Positions 38,629 through 52,400 of a stretch of DNA of 64,000 nt are shown in pieces. Location of the stretch: contig NC_051100.1 in the NCBI RefSeq assembly GCF_901709675.1, positions 7,070,001 to 7,134,000 of the forward strand. Direction: 5' to 3'. The position numbers were made by a program, and so were the translations under genes. The notes beneath the pieces are model-generated. The model was not told the DNA's origin, did not search any database, and saw only the letters and a list, made by a program, of their open reading frames with translations. Source of the DNA: Syngnathus acus. Taxonomy: Eukaryota > Chordata > Actinopteri > Syngnathiformes > Syngnathidae. Positions within the stretch are counted from its first letter, which is position 1. Each line of letters starts with the position of its first letter.

Positions 38629-41600
38629 GAGCCAACGTTTCCTTGATACAGCATGACATCCCGTCTCACGAATCATTGTGTATTTATTTCAGTGAGAATC
38701 AGCATTTGCACAGCAAGTCAGTGCTAATAAAATCCAGTAAAGCAAGAAAACAACTTGAGACTGACACATCCATATTATAGACCACTAAAGTAGGGGCATA
38801 GCTCTTCATTTGTTCCGAACAGGAGAAAATGAAGCTATTGAACATGCAAACAATCAAAATCAGGACCATGGACAGGGTCAGCTGATTGTGTGGTTGTCAT
38901 GGCAATGACAGGGATTTTATTCTCCTTATTGACATTATCCCACCCAAATTAAAAATGTATAAGGGGGTGAATTGGTAGATTAAAAAATGCAAGATTTTGT
39001 ATGTACCATTTTTTAGCTTATTTTAAGGCGGTAGTGGCCAATGTATTGGCTGCACATTGTGTCTTACAGTGCACATACTGTAAGTGTCCAGTCAGGAAAT
39101 TGGCTGATTTCCTGACAGCAGCTTTATCCTACCACTGCTTGTCTTGGGCACTTCCACAAAAAGCTGCTTCAGCTTGATGGAGCTTAATAACTACTGTAGA
39201 TTACAGTACAAAGACGTTTTTTTTTTTTTTCAACCTTTTTAGGTTGTTACATGTTCAAGTGTTCAGTAAGGTTTTATTGCGAGAAAAATTAAAAACACAT
39301 CAGTCAATGTTGAGTGTGGCTCTCACACTATGATTATGGACATTGTGATTGATTCATCCGTTTAATTTTTTTATCCCCCTCTGTGACCTTGAGTATATAT
39401 GGTTGCTCATTTGAATTCTACCATGTCTCTGTATAATAAAGATTAATGCTCATAGATTAGGGTCTTGCAGTGGTGAGTGGGACACATGAGAGGCTACTGA
39501 AATTCAGTACTGTGAAAGGGTAAGACTGATTTAATGCCTTTATATCGAGTAGTGGCCAAACATGGATGAAATGAAGGCATGATGTTTCATCCATTATGTT
39601 AATGGTGATGACTGTATACACTTCAACAAACGTGTTTCACAGTTTATCACTGAATTTGAACACCATTTATTTACATATTACGTCAGATATGGGATGACTG
39701 TTTCCATGGTATTATATTAAACATGTAGACATCAGAAATGTGAAATATTCTTCAATTACTGGACGAAATAGCAGGTGACTCCCATAATGCTAACTACCAT
39801 TTACCCGCAGGGTTGTCGCCCTTCTCGTAAAATACGGAATTGTTCCTTATTTGGCTGTTAGGTAGAGCAAAATAAAACCGGATATATGTATTCAGGACAG
39901 CAAAATTGTCAAGGCAGGAGCTCACACAACCTCAGCTACAACAGTGCTGACTGTGCAGATAAATGGAATCAAAAGATTCTAGGAGATTTACAAATTCTTA
40001 AAAAAAAGATATAGACAATGCAAATGGGAATACGGTATGGGAATTATGTGATTCACTTCAAGAGTTTTGTAGGTTTTGTGAAACTTGTGCCTTACCTGGC
40101 TGTTTTTAAATGAGTTTAATTTCTATTTGTGTATGAAGAATGTGTTTTCATTTATATCCAATCTGCATTTGATTGCTAGCAATTTGAATTACGGGAGGAT
40201 CTCATTAAACTTGTTCACATGGCTAACATTAGATTGTAATTTGCTCTGCTTTGTTGCGACTTTATTAAATTTGTGTCTGTGGAACCAGAAAAAAAAAATC
40301 TTGATTTGGATGACGTTATAACATGCTTGAAACTTTACCAAGCCTTAATCTGTGGCGCGTAAGGTTCTTGTTTACTTCTTCTCTGGGATCAAAATCCACC
40401 ACATCATTCACTCAATTAGTACTTTTGAGTCAGGCCTGTTCGAGAAGCAGTCGCCGTGATCAACCTGTCTACTATAATGAGGCAGGCTGAAAACTGCCTT
40501 CACTACTGTCTCGCTGCATCTGCACTGACTCTCGTGATATTCATCTGCAGCGTGTGATGTGACTTGTCTATCTGGGCTGGGAGGGGTTGTGGGACTACTG
40601 CCTCCCTTGATCTCATCTGCTTTCAACAGCATGAATGGTCATGGTCAACTTTGTGCCTCTGTCATCACAACCGCACAGCTCAATCCACAATTACTCCCAA
40701 CAAGTCAAATCCCTGCAGTTGCCATTTACCACGACTCGCTCCTCTGTGTACATACTGTTTCAGAGTGGGTGGTGAATTTTGACAGATTTACCTCACAGCA
40801 ACTAATTTCAGTTTACTCATGCTTCTGTGAGAATGTGAACGCCTCCAGCATTCATTTTTTACAAGCTTATAGCCTATACCAGATCAACATTGTGCTTATT
40901 ATTTGTGCACCAGTGTAGTCGATTAATCCTCGCAGTATTGATTTTAACCTGTCATGGTGCTTCAGAGACACTAATGCAGTCAAAGAGTGAAATATAAAGC
41001 TAATTTCCATTAAACTCCCACTTGAAAGCAGTTTTTATGATATCTGTAAAGTTGAAAGATGGCAAATTCCAACTTGTGTCTCAAAGCGATTAAAGACTTA
41101 CTTTTAATTTGTCATCAAAGCAAAACAGTCCATCTCGGCCCATTAGTATTGACTGAATCTCCATGCCAACGCTCAAAGGAGAGTACAAGTCCCTTGTTGA
41201 ACATTGTGATGAAATTAAGCTAATTAATGGATGCAGTGTCCCCCATGAGCCAACAAAGTCACCTCGCGCTTTATGGAGCCATTTGAGTCTCTTCATGATC
41301 TCATTGATTTGAGGGTTGACCTTTTCAAAACAACAATAAGTGTGTATTAAATATCTTGAACTGTGAAGGATGACAAATTACGATGACATCACAATTAACT
41401 CGCAATAGGTGGAAAACAATTGTTTGAAGTCTTAATGTAATTAGGAACATAGTAATTTGCACACAGCACGCATCGGAGTGTTCGAATACTGGCCTCTTTC
41501 ACTAACATGAGGTCTGAGCTTTGAGTCATAAATTGTATATGGAATGAAGGACTTTGAGTCCCTGTTAGTTTTCCATCGGAACACATTATAACATCTGCCT

Positions 41601-42327
41601 GTGCAAAGGTTTGTTGCTTGGCCTAACAAGAACACATTTAATAAAGCACTTGATAATGAATGATAAAAAAGTGAAAATTTCAGAGGACCTCCCTGAGTGC
41701 ATGAGAGGCCATGTTTGGGATCCCACAGATGTGCTTTCGATTGGAGCTTCCTCCCATCCAACAACCCACCCACACCCTGCGAATGAATAGTGTGATATAT
41801 TAATGGGGTAATCTCTGGAGCATATCTCTGAGGGAGATGGTGAGAAACAGTACAAAAAGATCCTATTATTCCCTATTGAGGCCTGTGCAGGTGTGTTAAT
41901 ACGCTATTGGAGCTGTCTGGAGCACTCACGTTCTTTGATGACAAGTCCACCACCTTCCCCTCGCTTGCCTCAGCCCTGCACTCATACAGACAACCCGTCA
42001 CGCCGCTACTACAGCCAGGTCCCCGGCATGCGAATGACCCATCGCTCCGCTGTGTGTTACGAGAGCAGCCAATCTGCTGGGAGGATGATAAATGATGACC
42101 ATGAGCTAGCTACCGCTCGGCTTGTCAGATAAAATTTCGGATAGGGGGGATGATGAGGTTGCCACACTGAAGCCTGGCTTGGGCTCACAGCAGGGGATGT
42201 GAGCAAAGGATTTTGTGCCACCAATTAATGTTTGTTTTGTTTCATGTCAAATAACCACAAAAAAACACTGCCCCCGCATATATCGAAAATGTAAGATTCC
42301 ACAGCACAAAAGCAACCAATTGTAACG
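38629..42327. other. Non-coding DNA, nothing recognised
   Basis: No domain, RNA gene or repeat was identified apart from short homopolymers (for example poly-T at about 39219..39230). Confidence 0.55.
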
Positions 42328-42340
42328 ATGAGTCAGCTAT
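42328..42340. repeat. Target-site duplication, left copy (partner 42819..42831)
   Basis: ATGAGTCAGCTAT is repeated exactly at 42819..42831 and flanks the SINE. Confidence 0.9.
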
Positions 42341-42475
42341 CATCCATCCATCCATCCATCCATCCATCCATCCATCCATCCATCCATCCATCCATCCATC
42401 CATCCATCCATCCATCCATCCATCCATCCATCCATCCATCCATCCATCCATCCATCCATCCATCCATCCATCCAT
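42341..42475. repeat. (CATC)n microsatellite, about 135 bp
   Basis: An almost pure tetranucleotide array of about 33 units, continuous with the 3' end of the minus-strand SINE at 42476..42818. It arose from the SINE's short TGGA tail, as seen in the brief tail of the copy ending at 8844. It is expected to be length-polymorphic. Confidence 0.97.
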
Positions 42476-42818
42476 TTTCTATACCGTTTGTCCCCACGGG
42501 GTCACGGGCGTGCTGGAGCCTATCCCAGCAGTCATCGGGCAGTAGGCGGGGGACACCTTGAACCGGTTGCCAGCCGATTGCAGGGCACACAAAGACGTAC
42601 ACCCATCTGCACTCGCACTTAGGGGCAATTTGGAGTGCTCAATTGGCCTACCAAGCATGTTTTTGGGATGTGGGAGGAAACCAGAGTGCCCGGAGCAAAC
42701 CCACACGGGCACGGGGAGATCATGCAAACTCCACACAGGGAGGGTCGGAGGTGGAATCAGACTGGCACCCTCCCACCTGTGAGGCGGACGTGCTAACCGG
42801 TGCTACACCGAGCCGCCA
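42341..42818 (-). mobile_element. Family A SINE, full length, with giant CATC tail and target-site duplication
   Basis: Read on the minus strand, the element begins GGCGGCTCGGTGTAGCACCG at 42818. It carries the same body as the copy at 8509 and ends near 42476 in ATAGAAAA, followed by a long (ATGG)n tail (42475..42341). The 13-base sequence ATGAGTCAGCTAT occurs immediately on both sides (42328..42340 and 42819..42831). This is a clean target-site duplication showing insertion by retrotransposition. Open frames reading WMDGWMDG or SIHPSIHP are the microsatellite and are not protein. Confidence 0.92.
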
Positions 42819-42831
42819 ATGAGTCAGCTAT

Positions 42832-45800
42832 GCAAGTTTAATTCTTCTGACAACAATGGGTTCTGTCTGGAATTAATACGTAAATAAATCAAATTATCTA
42901 TACCAAGATGAGACAAGTTTAATACAAACATTCACCAAACTCATTCAGAGAGTGAAGAAATCAGAGCATAAAAATGCCGTGCAAACAAGTCACAGAAGAC
43001 CTCTTTCTTCATCTTCCTCTCAGTAAAGCAGCTATTTCTCTCTTCTACCTCACTCTATGACACGAGTGGATTTATGTGTGTGTGTGTGCACGTGCAGCGC
43101 AGCAGCCATCTGGACAACACGTTTAACAGCAGAGGGTGCCAAAGCTATTTAGGATTGTAGTGCCTAGGCATAGGGCTTGCTGCCTTTAAGCCTCCCTACA
43201 AAGGACACAAAACAACAATCCTCTTTTGTGATTTAAGAAAATACATTTTTCTCAAGGGAGTAAAGAGACTACTTCATGAAGACAGAATCAATTACGACCC
43301 CCCCCCATTGGTAAGTGATCCCCACCAAATGAACCATCACCACGAAATCACATAATCCCTGAGAGCTGCTCTCGATTAACATTTTTCATTAGTGTCACAC
43401 CCAGGTGCCTGCAAAGTAGACGCTAGTCATCTGTCAGCTTTGCGTTTTACTTCAAACTATTACATTTTACTGCAGAGGCTTAAGAGAGAGGGGGTAGTGT
43501 AAAATAGGGTTTTCCTCACAATAGAAGGCAGTAAAATTTTTGCAGAGGGGTCTCCAAAATGCTGTGGCAAGTGTGGCATATAAAGCATGGTACACTCATA
43601 AAGACAATTGGACCGATTTTGAGGCTGATTTCCCTCATCGGACAAAAGCCAGTGAACTACAAAGAGCTTTGAAGATGATCCGGACCTTTGTTTGATTGTG
43701 ATTTATTAGTTATGAAGACAGTGACATGCCCATTTTTATTTATGAGATCTACTGGCTACAACTCACAAACCTTGTAAAGTCAGATTTTTTTCAAAATCAC
43801 AAAATATATAAATTTTTACTGAGCTTTATTTGTGGATTCAGGCATGCAGGTCAGATATGTTTCATTATCTCCTAAAGGTGTGACCTACGTATGTTATCTT
43901 CTCGGTGGCCTTGCCAGAACAATTTAAGATTACAGCTGATGGTCCTAATGTGCATTTTTTTTACCTGACATTTATACCACAGGGGGTCTCTCAGAGGCTC
44001 TCAGATTGTCATTGCAAATAGAGTGTATGCACATTGTGGGAGAGGCGGGAAATGTCCAGCTCAATGATCTTGAATTGCCAGTTAAGAGATACAGCTATTT
44101 ACCTTTTTTTGCCAAATGATCTTGAGAGGCAGAAAGCCAACAAGAACTGCAAGAGACAGTTGTCTGATGTGTTTGGCGTGGATTAACTAAAAGCTTATTT
44201 GTATACCTTCTCTGTCACTGGAGCTGAAATCCGTCAGACAATTCACTATTTCAAAATAATGTGCAAGCTGTGAAGTGTGAAAAATGGAGGATGTCCAAAG
44301 TGTGCATCTGCGCACAGAAATTGAAGTCTCTCAAGTCCCTAAGTGAAAGTGGTCATTTGTTTCATTATATAGGCATGTAACAATTCCTCAAGACAAAATG
44401 GTTTCTACAAAATTCAGTCTTTTGAAGTTTTTGTCAAAACCCAGACCGCTGTGCCATTGCGGCTTCAAAACATGATTGTTTGTGATTGCTTTTTTCCACC
44501 TGTATGAATTTCCACCCCAAAGCGTAAATTTAAATTTAGTTTAGAAGCTAGTCCTCTATGACTTATTTTAAACTGAGCGACGACTGTGCACTGAGTGCAT
44601 TTTGTCAGATGGAGTATTATATTTTTACGCCAGTTAAACCACAGGCAGCCCCTTCCTTGATAATATCACACAACGCGTGCATCCATCATGGAGGCATGTT
44701 GAGCAGTGAGGAACAATCACAGGATTTTCCTGGACATACTATTAAGATTCCAATAAAGTTTTTGGCCAGAACTGCAAGTGACAGCTGCCAAGCTTATTTC
44801 TCTAACTTCGCTTTCAGCAGAGCGCAGACTGCGGCACATGCACCAGTTTCCAAAGATGTGCAAGCATGCAAAGCAGCAAACCCACAGAAATTAGTAGTAC
44901 ACACAGTGCTTATGCCCTACAAGCAAAATCCGGGTAATTGCAGTCCAAGGTCAAAAAGTGTGAAAAGCATCACTAATCCAAGACCGTACATTTCACCGCT
45001 CATCACCTCTTTCCACGTCATCAACTCCGATGGATGCCATTGCAATATTTCTATGTTTTAGAACATGTTTACTTGTTTAGCCAGCAACCTCAAAGAGCAG
45101 CTGATGAATCCCTTTCCGCTGATGTGGGGTGCAAAGCTCCAGCCACTTCACATAATGTTGCATCCAGCATGGCCCACAGTGATGGCCAGTCAAATTGGAT
45201 TAGGCTGAGGTGGCTCGGGGCTTCTCGGCAGCTGCTGCTGTTTGATATGAGCTTTAGGTGTGCTGCAAGTGTTCACTTGGCTTGACTTAAAGGACTCACA
45301 GATACACGTTAATATTTTATGTGACAGCACAGACCACAGTGCCAAAGAGTGATTGGACGTACAAGAAAGAGAGCATTAGAATGCCTGATACCTAAGTCAG
45401 CCATTTCAATGCGATACAGTGATGAAATTAATTTGCTTCTTTCTGACTCATACACATTCTGTAAAAAATCGAAATAAAATAAAGCATTGTACACAAAAAT
45501 ATTTAGGAAACAATCTCACTGCAAAAAAATAATATTTTTGTTTTAAACAATTACAAAAAAAATGTTTCTCATATCTGTGAACTGAATATTTTCCCCTACT
45601 GCGAGACAAATGTAGAAAAAATCTGGAGATACTTTTGTGTTTTGAAAGAAAATGCCGATGGCAATCACATACTGTGCAAGTAATCTATCTAAATGCCTTT
45701 TACATACCACAGGGGGGCTGAAGCGTAACTCTGACATCGGGAGTCCCGGCCGCAAGTCAATACCAAGCCAAACAACGAATCGGACTCACCCAGAAACACT

Positions 45801-47481
45801 GATGAGCAGTTTAGAGTCAACAATGCGCTCAACTTGTGTTTTTACGACGTGACAGAAAACCCGCATAAGCTCAGGGAGAACATTTAAACTCCAAACATAA
45901 TAAAGGCAGATGCAGTAACCACATGCAGCACCATTTTACATACCAATTTACAAAACTATCTTTTTATTCCATGCACCGGCTTTATTGCAGTTGCATTTTT
46001 CATAACGCTGTGGGCATTCATGCATAAATCTTCTGAGAAAGCTATAAAGCAGCACAGCAAACCCCTGCGTGTCACTGATAAGGCTTCACTCTGATAGGAA
46101 TCACAAGGCATTGGAGTCCGCTGGATCAATAAGTGCAAATGTTCTGCCTGCACCCAACCACCAATCATGAAGACAGAGAATTACTGTCACATGATTGACA
46201 AAGTAGGTCTGCTGAGCCTAATGACAACATGATAACAGGAAAATTATGACCAATAGCATGCCCAATCACACTAACCACTCAGTTTTTAAAAAATCGGTAA
46301 AAAAAAATCTGAATGTTTTGTCACTCATATTTAGTTTTCTTTGTGCCGTCATTTCACTCTACAGGATGTCTGCAATTGTAAGAAATCTGGTGATTGAGTG
46401 AAAAGTAACTCACCGTTCAACCATCCGGTTGGACCACACTTTCTGAGAATCTACCTTCATGTTAAAATACAAAAAAAGCAAAGAGAATTCATAGGCATTT
46501 TATTTTCATTCATTTAGTCTTACCCTAACAAAATAATGCCACAAACATATCAAATATGGAAGGAGGGCAGCTGCTATAAGCAACAGAAAGCTAGCCACAG
46601 TTGTTTGGTTGAATTCATAACTAAGAACACTGGAAAAAAAGATGAGTTGGCACAGCAAAAGTAATACGCAACTTGATTGAAGCACTGTACTTCATCATAA
46701 TCTTAACAATAGCCCTCCGAATGGTCACTGAGCATCTGTGGGGGCCAAGCACTTGGCTCAAATGTGACTGCAAATGACAGGTCCTTATTACTATAACATC
46801 TTGAAAGCATTAAAATAGGAACAAAGGTGAGTTTTGAAAAAGGGCATAACCAGATGATTCGGCCATCTCGATCAGACTGTAAAGAAAACGTTGACCCAAA
46901 TGGAATATTCTAATAGAGGAGAGCAGAGGAGCATCTGCTTGCTGTTCTAAGCCTTGGGTCCTCCACATGACATGACTAATTGTACTGGGTCGTTTACATT
47001 TAATTATCCACTTCAGTGCTCATCAAGGACTGCACATATTTCACATGACATCTTTAACAAGTAGTCTATTTTTTTACCTCTTATGTTTCATTAATTCTTA
47101 AAAATGACTAAATGCAATTGAATCCATAAGGCTTATATGTTAAACATGAGTGAATTTACACATAAATGGACTGCACATGAATATCTTAGAAGAATGAATT
47201 TTTATTGCAGTATTTGCTGGGCACACCACCAGAAGGTTATGAACACATTTGAGCTCTCTTTTAAACCGTTTTAAAACATGAAATTTGAACTATATAGTAG
47301 ATAATATTTATGATGAATGAGATTTTCATTTTATTTATTTTTTTGCTACAAATGTGATTTTCATCTTTGTGAAACAAAGACATTTTCATCTTTTTTTATG
47401 TGCAGTAAAGTTATTTAATTTTGGTCTTCATAAATATATGTCATAATATGTCATTTACACACATTATATTTGATTGCACAG
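42832..47481. other. Non-coding DNA with the unrecognised open stretch at 44558
   Basis: Short TG repeat at 43074..43088; otherwise no recognisable element. A pyrimidine-rich CACTCTACAG acceptor-like site near 46355..46364 has no convincing exon after it. Confidence 0.5.
44558..45289 (+). other. Unrecognised open stretch, probably non-coding
   Basis: Two successive, overlapping open frames (44558..45061, 167 codons; 45034..45285, 83 codons) fall in a locally more G+C-rich patch. Neither translation shows a signal peptide, membrane helix, domain motif or known family resemblance. One open frame of this length somewhere in 64 kb of six-frame sequence is about what chance allows. No splice sites frame it convincingly. 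Confidence 0.15.
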
Positions 47482-47671
47482 GGTCCTGTGGGCATAACAG
47501 CTTACATCCAATTGTTCAAGGAGTATAGACACCAGCAGGTATGGCCACCTGCAAACACTGAACAGAAAGTAGGCGAGCCCAAAGTGCAGCACTTAATTAA
47601 GGCCAGCCAAATGAGTCCAGGTGGTCCGCCAACTTCCCTGAGGACAGAGTGCAACTTGAATGTTGACCAAG
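47482..47671 (+). other. Candidate unidentified protein-coding exon
   Basis: An acceptor (TTTGATTGCACAG, ending 47481) and a donor (ACCAAG/GTGAGC at 47671/47672) bound a 190-base segment. It is open through all 63 codons in one frame (plus one base). The translation begins GPVGITAYIQLFKEYRHQQ and continues through QVWPPANTEQK, SQMSPGGPPTSLRT and ECNLNVDQ. Base composition is close to 50% G+C in an AT-rich neighbourhood, which favours an exon. I do not recognise the protein and assign no function. No preceding exon was identified. It could be a coding exon of an unannotated gene, an exon of a non-coding RNA, or chance. Confidence 0.3.
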
Positions 47672-48049
47672 GTGAGCAACAATAGCCCCAAGATCACAAT
47701 AGGGACATTAATTTTTAATGTAAACTAACTCATGTCTAGTTGTGGGCAGATGGCGGTGAACAGTACGCTTGAATGTAGTCGCAGCTTTGTAAAACGCTTT
47801 GCTGGAGCTGCTTAGTGTTGGATTCTTTGTTTTATTTTAGGCAATGAAAACAAATGGAAAAATAAATAGCAACTAAAGAGTGCGTGCTGGTGTCACACCA
47901 ATTTACTATGAGGGAGAATTGAAAAGCCAGTCATACTTCACAACATGAAGTCTGACTTCATTCGGAAAGGAATGAAGCTATGCTTCTTCTTACTCCTTTT
48001 TGAATATCTTTTTTTCTCTCTTTTTTTTCCTCTGTGTTTATTTTGCTTC

Positions 48050-48172
48050 CTCAATTTCATTTGGTTTTATGAAGGGATTTCGTCTGATAGCAAACGGAAG
48101 CTCGGTATTGTTCGTGCATTTGAATGTTCGGAATAAAAGTTGTCAATCAATCAATAAATCAATCAATATTGT
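48050..48172 (+). mobile_element. Retrotransposon 3' tail with (TCAA)n
   Basis: Sequence TTCGGAATAAAAGTTG is followed by TCAATCAATCAATAAATCAATCAAT. A polyadenylation-like AATAAA followed by a 4-base repeat tail is characteristic of LINE 3' ends in fish. The upstream part of the element is short or unrecognisable. Confidence 0.5.
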
Positions 48173-49224
48173 AGATAGAATATTTACAATAAGCATTTGT
48201 TTTATATTTGCTGTATGACACAATAGCTCAGTACTCTACTAGGAATTTGTTTGTGTTGTGCCTTTCATGTGACATTAGCAAGGTTGCTTTGGCAGGCCTA
48301 ATTAATTGCAGAAACCAAATTTACAGCCACAAATGTCTGACTGACCTCTAGTTTGTTTATTTCATTGTTAAAAAAAACAAAAAACAATGTGCCTGCAAGC
48401 AAAGTCTCTTGGCAGCTGCGACGTTTAGTCACAGAGTTAAATCATCTGTCTGTTCACGTCGGGTTTATTTGATGATTCTGCTCTCTAACGGTTGTATGGG
48501 ATGACAATTAGACACCCCTAAACTGCAGGTATGTAGATGATAAAATTCATGAGGATGTGCAATATGGAACATTTATTTATATGTTTGAAGGTTGTACAAA
48601 TTTGAAAGGCAATTGTCACTGATGTAAAATAAATACCCTTACGGAGGAGTATTTTTAAACCTCTCTGACCTAATCATATGTTTGTATAACATATAATGTC
48701 GATAATGTATCTCATTGTGCCGATGTACGTACTTAATGAGTTTGAGTGTTTGCATAATGTATATAAAATACATATGTCACAGTTAAATGTAATATACTTG
48801 GATTCATTCCCTCCAACAACTTCTTGTTCATGTGAATGTGGCAAAAAAATGTGGTAATTCTCTGCTGGTGATCCTTTCAAAACCCATCCACTCAACTGTA
48901 AAGTCAAGTCAGGCACGCTGTTCTGTTTTTTTTTCTCTTTTGTTGAATAAGGTTTGGAATTCCAGCTGAGGTAGCTAATTATGATGTCCATGTGTGCACG
49001 CCTGAAGGTTTGATATTTTTGAATGCCAAGCTCCATTTAAAAGCATTCACCGTCAGTTTATAGAAAAGATTGACAACCCAACAATGGAGGAATTTATGGA
49101 AGCCATTCTCTTTGTTTTAACCTCTGGTGACAACGTTTGCTCTTTGACGAAATTGTGACGGACACAGTTGGCTTTTTCTCTCTGACCTTATCCATGTGCA
49201 CCAAGCGTATATGTACCCCTACAG

Positions 49225-49265
49225 GTTGTGAAAAGACCTACCCATGTTTTGAGCTGGTGGAATAA
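49225..49265 (+). other. Candidate terminal coding exon, phase-compatible with 47482..47671
   Basis: After an acceptor-like ATGTACCCCTACAG (ending 49224), the sequence continues the phase left by the donor at 47671. The joined codon is Gly, followed by CEKTYPCFELVE and a TAA stop at 49263..49265. AATAAA overlaps the stop (49261..49266) and another AATAAA lies near 49430, so a 3' end shortly downstream is possible. The pairing is inferred only from phase and splice signals; the acceptor is only fair and the protein is not recognised. Confidence 0.15.
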
Positions 49266-49449
49266 ATGTGAAACTGAGCTTGCAGGTTAGATCAGCTCCG
49301 AATGACAGCTTGTCCTTTCCCACTAAATTTCAATTTAATGATTGTATGCACTGAATGGAATGGAATTTCCAAATCCTATTCCCTTCCCTCCTTGGGTAAC
49401 AATGTCTGTCCATGACCTACAGTATTAAAAATAAAACTGTAATTCTCAA

Positions 49450-52400
49450 ATAATGATTCATACAAGTCCCTAGTTAGACAAGAGCAACGTGTGGATGTGT
49501 ACCTAAGTGTTTCTTTGAATGGAATAAAGTTTGAATGCATGTGTGTAATAATCCTGCTACATTAGAAAAAGTCCTGCTCTTCAAAATACATTTTGGAAAG
49601 AAAAATAGCCAACCGATGGATTTTAGGGGCTCAAACTTACAATCGCTACAATACTTTAATGTAGTTTGTTGAAAAGCTAGCAACTATCATGCAACAAACA
49701 TAAACTCGGGTAATGACATTTGACTAGTAAGATTGATCTTACAGGAGATCAATTTATATTAATGTGCTCTATTCTACTTTCAATATATATTAATGTAGGG
49801 TGTAAATTTCTTTCTTTGTATGCATAGAGGTATTTCCTAAGCATTCTTTTAGCATTTAATGGAGCTTGTGTTAATTTTTCATGAACCTTGCAGCCATGGA
49901 TGTGCAACAAGGGTCAACATGGGTTCGTTGTGCATTTTATTCAGGACATGTTAACTTGTAGGCATGAAGATTTTCAAATTGATAATATCTAAATAAATTA
50001 TCAAAATTGCCAGAGTTAAAATGTTGCCTCCAAAAAATATACTTAATGGCCAAAATAATTTTGTATAAATCGTGTCAGTTAAATACACATTGACATTGTG
50101 GTTGTTTAAAATAATTTGCTTCCCATGTGAGATTTTTCATGGTCACATTTGTTATATCCATAATCAACAATGGCCTTGTTAACTGTATTAATTGATACAT
50201 GGGAACAAAACAATGCAGAAAGAGAACAAGACTGTAGATCACCAATATGTTTTAATTCACCTTCTCTTTACATGGAGACACTTTCACAACTTCTCTGTGA
50301 CTGAAAATCTGCAAGTCAAGCCTGTGGAAATAAGGAGGTCTTTCGAATAAGGCAGCTCTTAGGCAACTAACAGCTTCAGATAAGCCACCACCGGAAGATT
50401 TCGCAATGCGGGATGTCTGCTGCTGATACTCTCAAAGTATACCACAAACTTATTTTCAATTATTTCCATTGACACGTCGGCTGAGTGGTTTTCCTGACTG
50501 CAAGGAAACAGATCCAGACTTGAGGCTGAACATCATAAAAGTTGCATAAAATGCTGCTTGGAAAGATGAAATCAAATAGTGCCTGCTTTCTCGTGAAACA
50601 CACTGAGGTTTGCAGGGATGAACAGCAGATAGAAATAAAAAAAATAAAAAATAGCTAGCACAATTCAACTGTAGTGTGTTCATTAAATGTTTGCAATCAC
50701 ACTCATAGGCCAAGATAGTCAAACAATTTTGGTGGCATAAAACCTAAACATTCATGATTACTTGCTGCCAGGCTCAAGGCAAATCATGAAAAATAAAATA
50801 GCAGTCAGATATAACATAATACTCACATTGTTAATAGAAATTCTAATGACCAGACATCATGTATGACACCGTATTGGTTATTTGGGTCACTCAGAATTTC
50901 TCCAACATTACCTTGTCAACTACAAATACAATATATTAGGGTAACTGTGGTGTACATTAAATATCATGTTGTTTATCAAGCATAAAGCGAATATATGAAC
51001 ATACCCGTAATCACGTTAGATGAAAATAACATTAATAATTTTGGTTTTCAGATAAAAGTAATAAAACTGTCATTCAAATTGCATTGAGTAGAACAGTAGA
51101 CTATTTGATGGTGGCACTTACATGGGATGGAAAACCAACTCATGAGCTACAATCGGTCCCATGGTTGCAGTATATTATGAGTGGATACTTGGAATTATGA
51201 TGGTATTTTATGGTGCCAAATCAACCCAACATTCAGCGCCTCCTCATGATTTTTTCAGTGGCAGAACAAGAAAACATCCCAGCATGAATACAAATAATGG
51301 TTAATGATCATGGAAATGCTTCGTTAAAAATGGACATTTTATTTGATTGGACAGCAGAGAGGTGTACATGCACGTAAATTCCCTTCAAAAGCAACTGACA
51401 GAATCAAAAAGTTGATGCATCTGTAATTATTTTAATTAGCAGAAATACAATTAATCTATTCCATTAAAAAGATAATTTTGTCTCACTGTTTGTTTTCCAT
51501 AGGGTTGCATTTTTGTTGTATTTGTTTATTTTTTCAATATACTGCACCTTATATATTTAGTTAGTGAGGTGCAGTAGAACTTGCAGTTTTCTTTTGATTA
51601 AAATTATAAGATTCAAGAGTGTTGTTCATGCTGTCAAAAACTACTCTAAAAAATTCAACAGCCATTGGTGAATGACTCGTCGTTAAAGATGATGATACAA
51701 AACGTATACTTATGACGTGGTCTGGAATTCAGACTCTGGATTAATAATGGCTAGTTAAAGGTAAAGAAAAGATTGTGGGAAAAACACTTCCATCAAAATC
51801 TCAGCGCAGCTCAATGATGCTGAATGATCCCTCTCAAGCTCGACTGGATAAAGTCAAACGTCTTGGTCGCAAACATCAATCCTGTTTGTGGCTGTTATGC
51901 TGCAGGATGTTTTCTTGCTCTGCTGTTCAACAAAGCCCCTCGCGATGAATGCTTGGAAAAGGCCAAGCTGTCGTTCTGCAGCTTGGGGCGGAACATCTGT
52001 CTTCTGCAAGCATGTGCATATTTAGCAGATATGGGTGCAATCTATCTACATTAGTGTTGTACATTACAATTACTAACAATTGTTGGACTTTCTAATCAAC
52101 AAAATACAGTATTTGAAATCACAAATATGTCCATGAAAACACATTCAAGGTAGAGAAGAGTTATATAACCATGCATAAATGAGCTTTAGCCATCATTAAA
52201 CAACGTAGGGACATTGATGCATCTGTGAGGTTCACTTGCAAATATAATGACATTGTCCATTTGCTGCTTGGAAAACCACGAAAAAATGATGCATGATCCT
52301 GCTTGTAAGCTGTCTTGATATGGGTCATCTGAAACATGGCTGCGGGCCCTCGGTTGAACTCCTCTTGAGACGGGCTGGTGGTTTATTCCAGATATGTGCA

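Noticed and set aside
42242-42736. Repetitive 'proteins' made of WMDG or SIHP units
   Set aside because: They translate the (CATC)n microsatellite and the SINE body.
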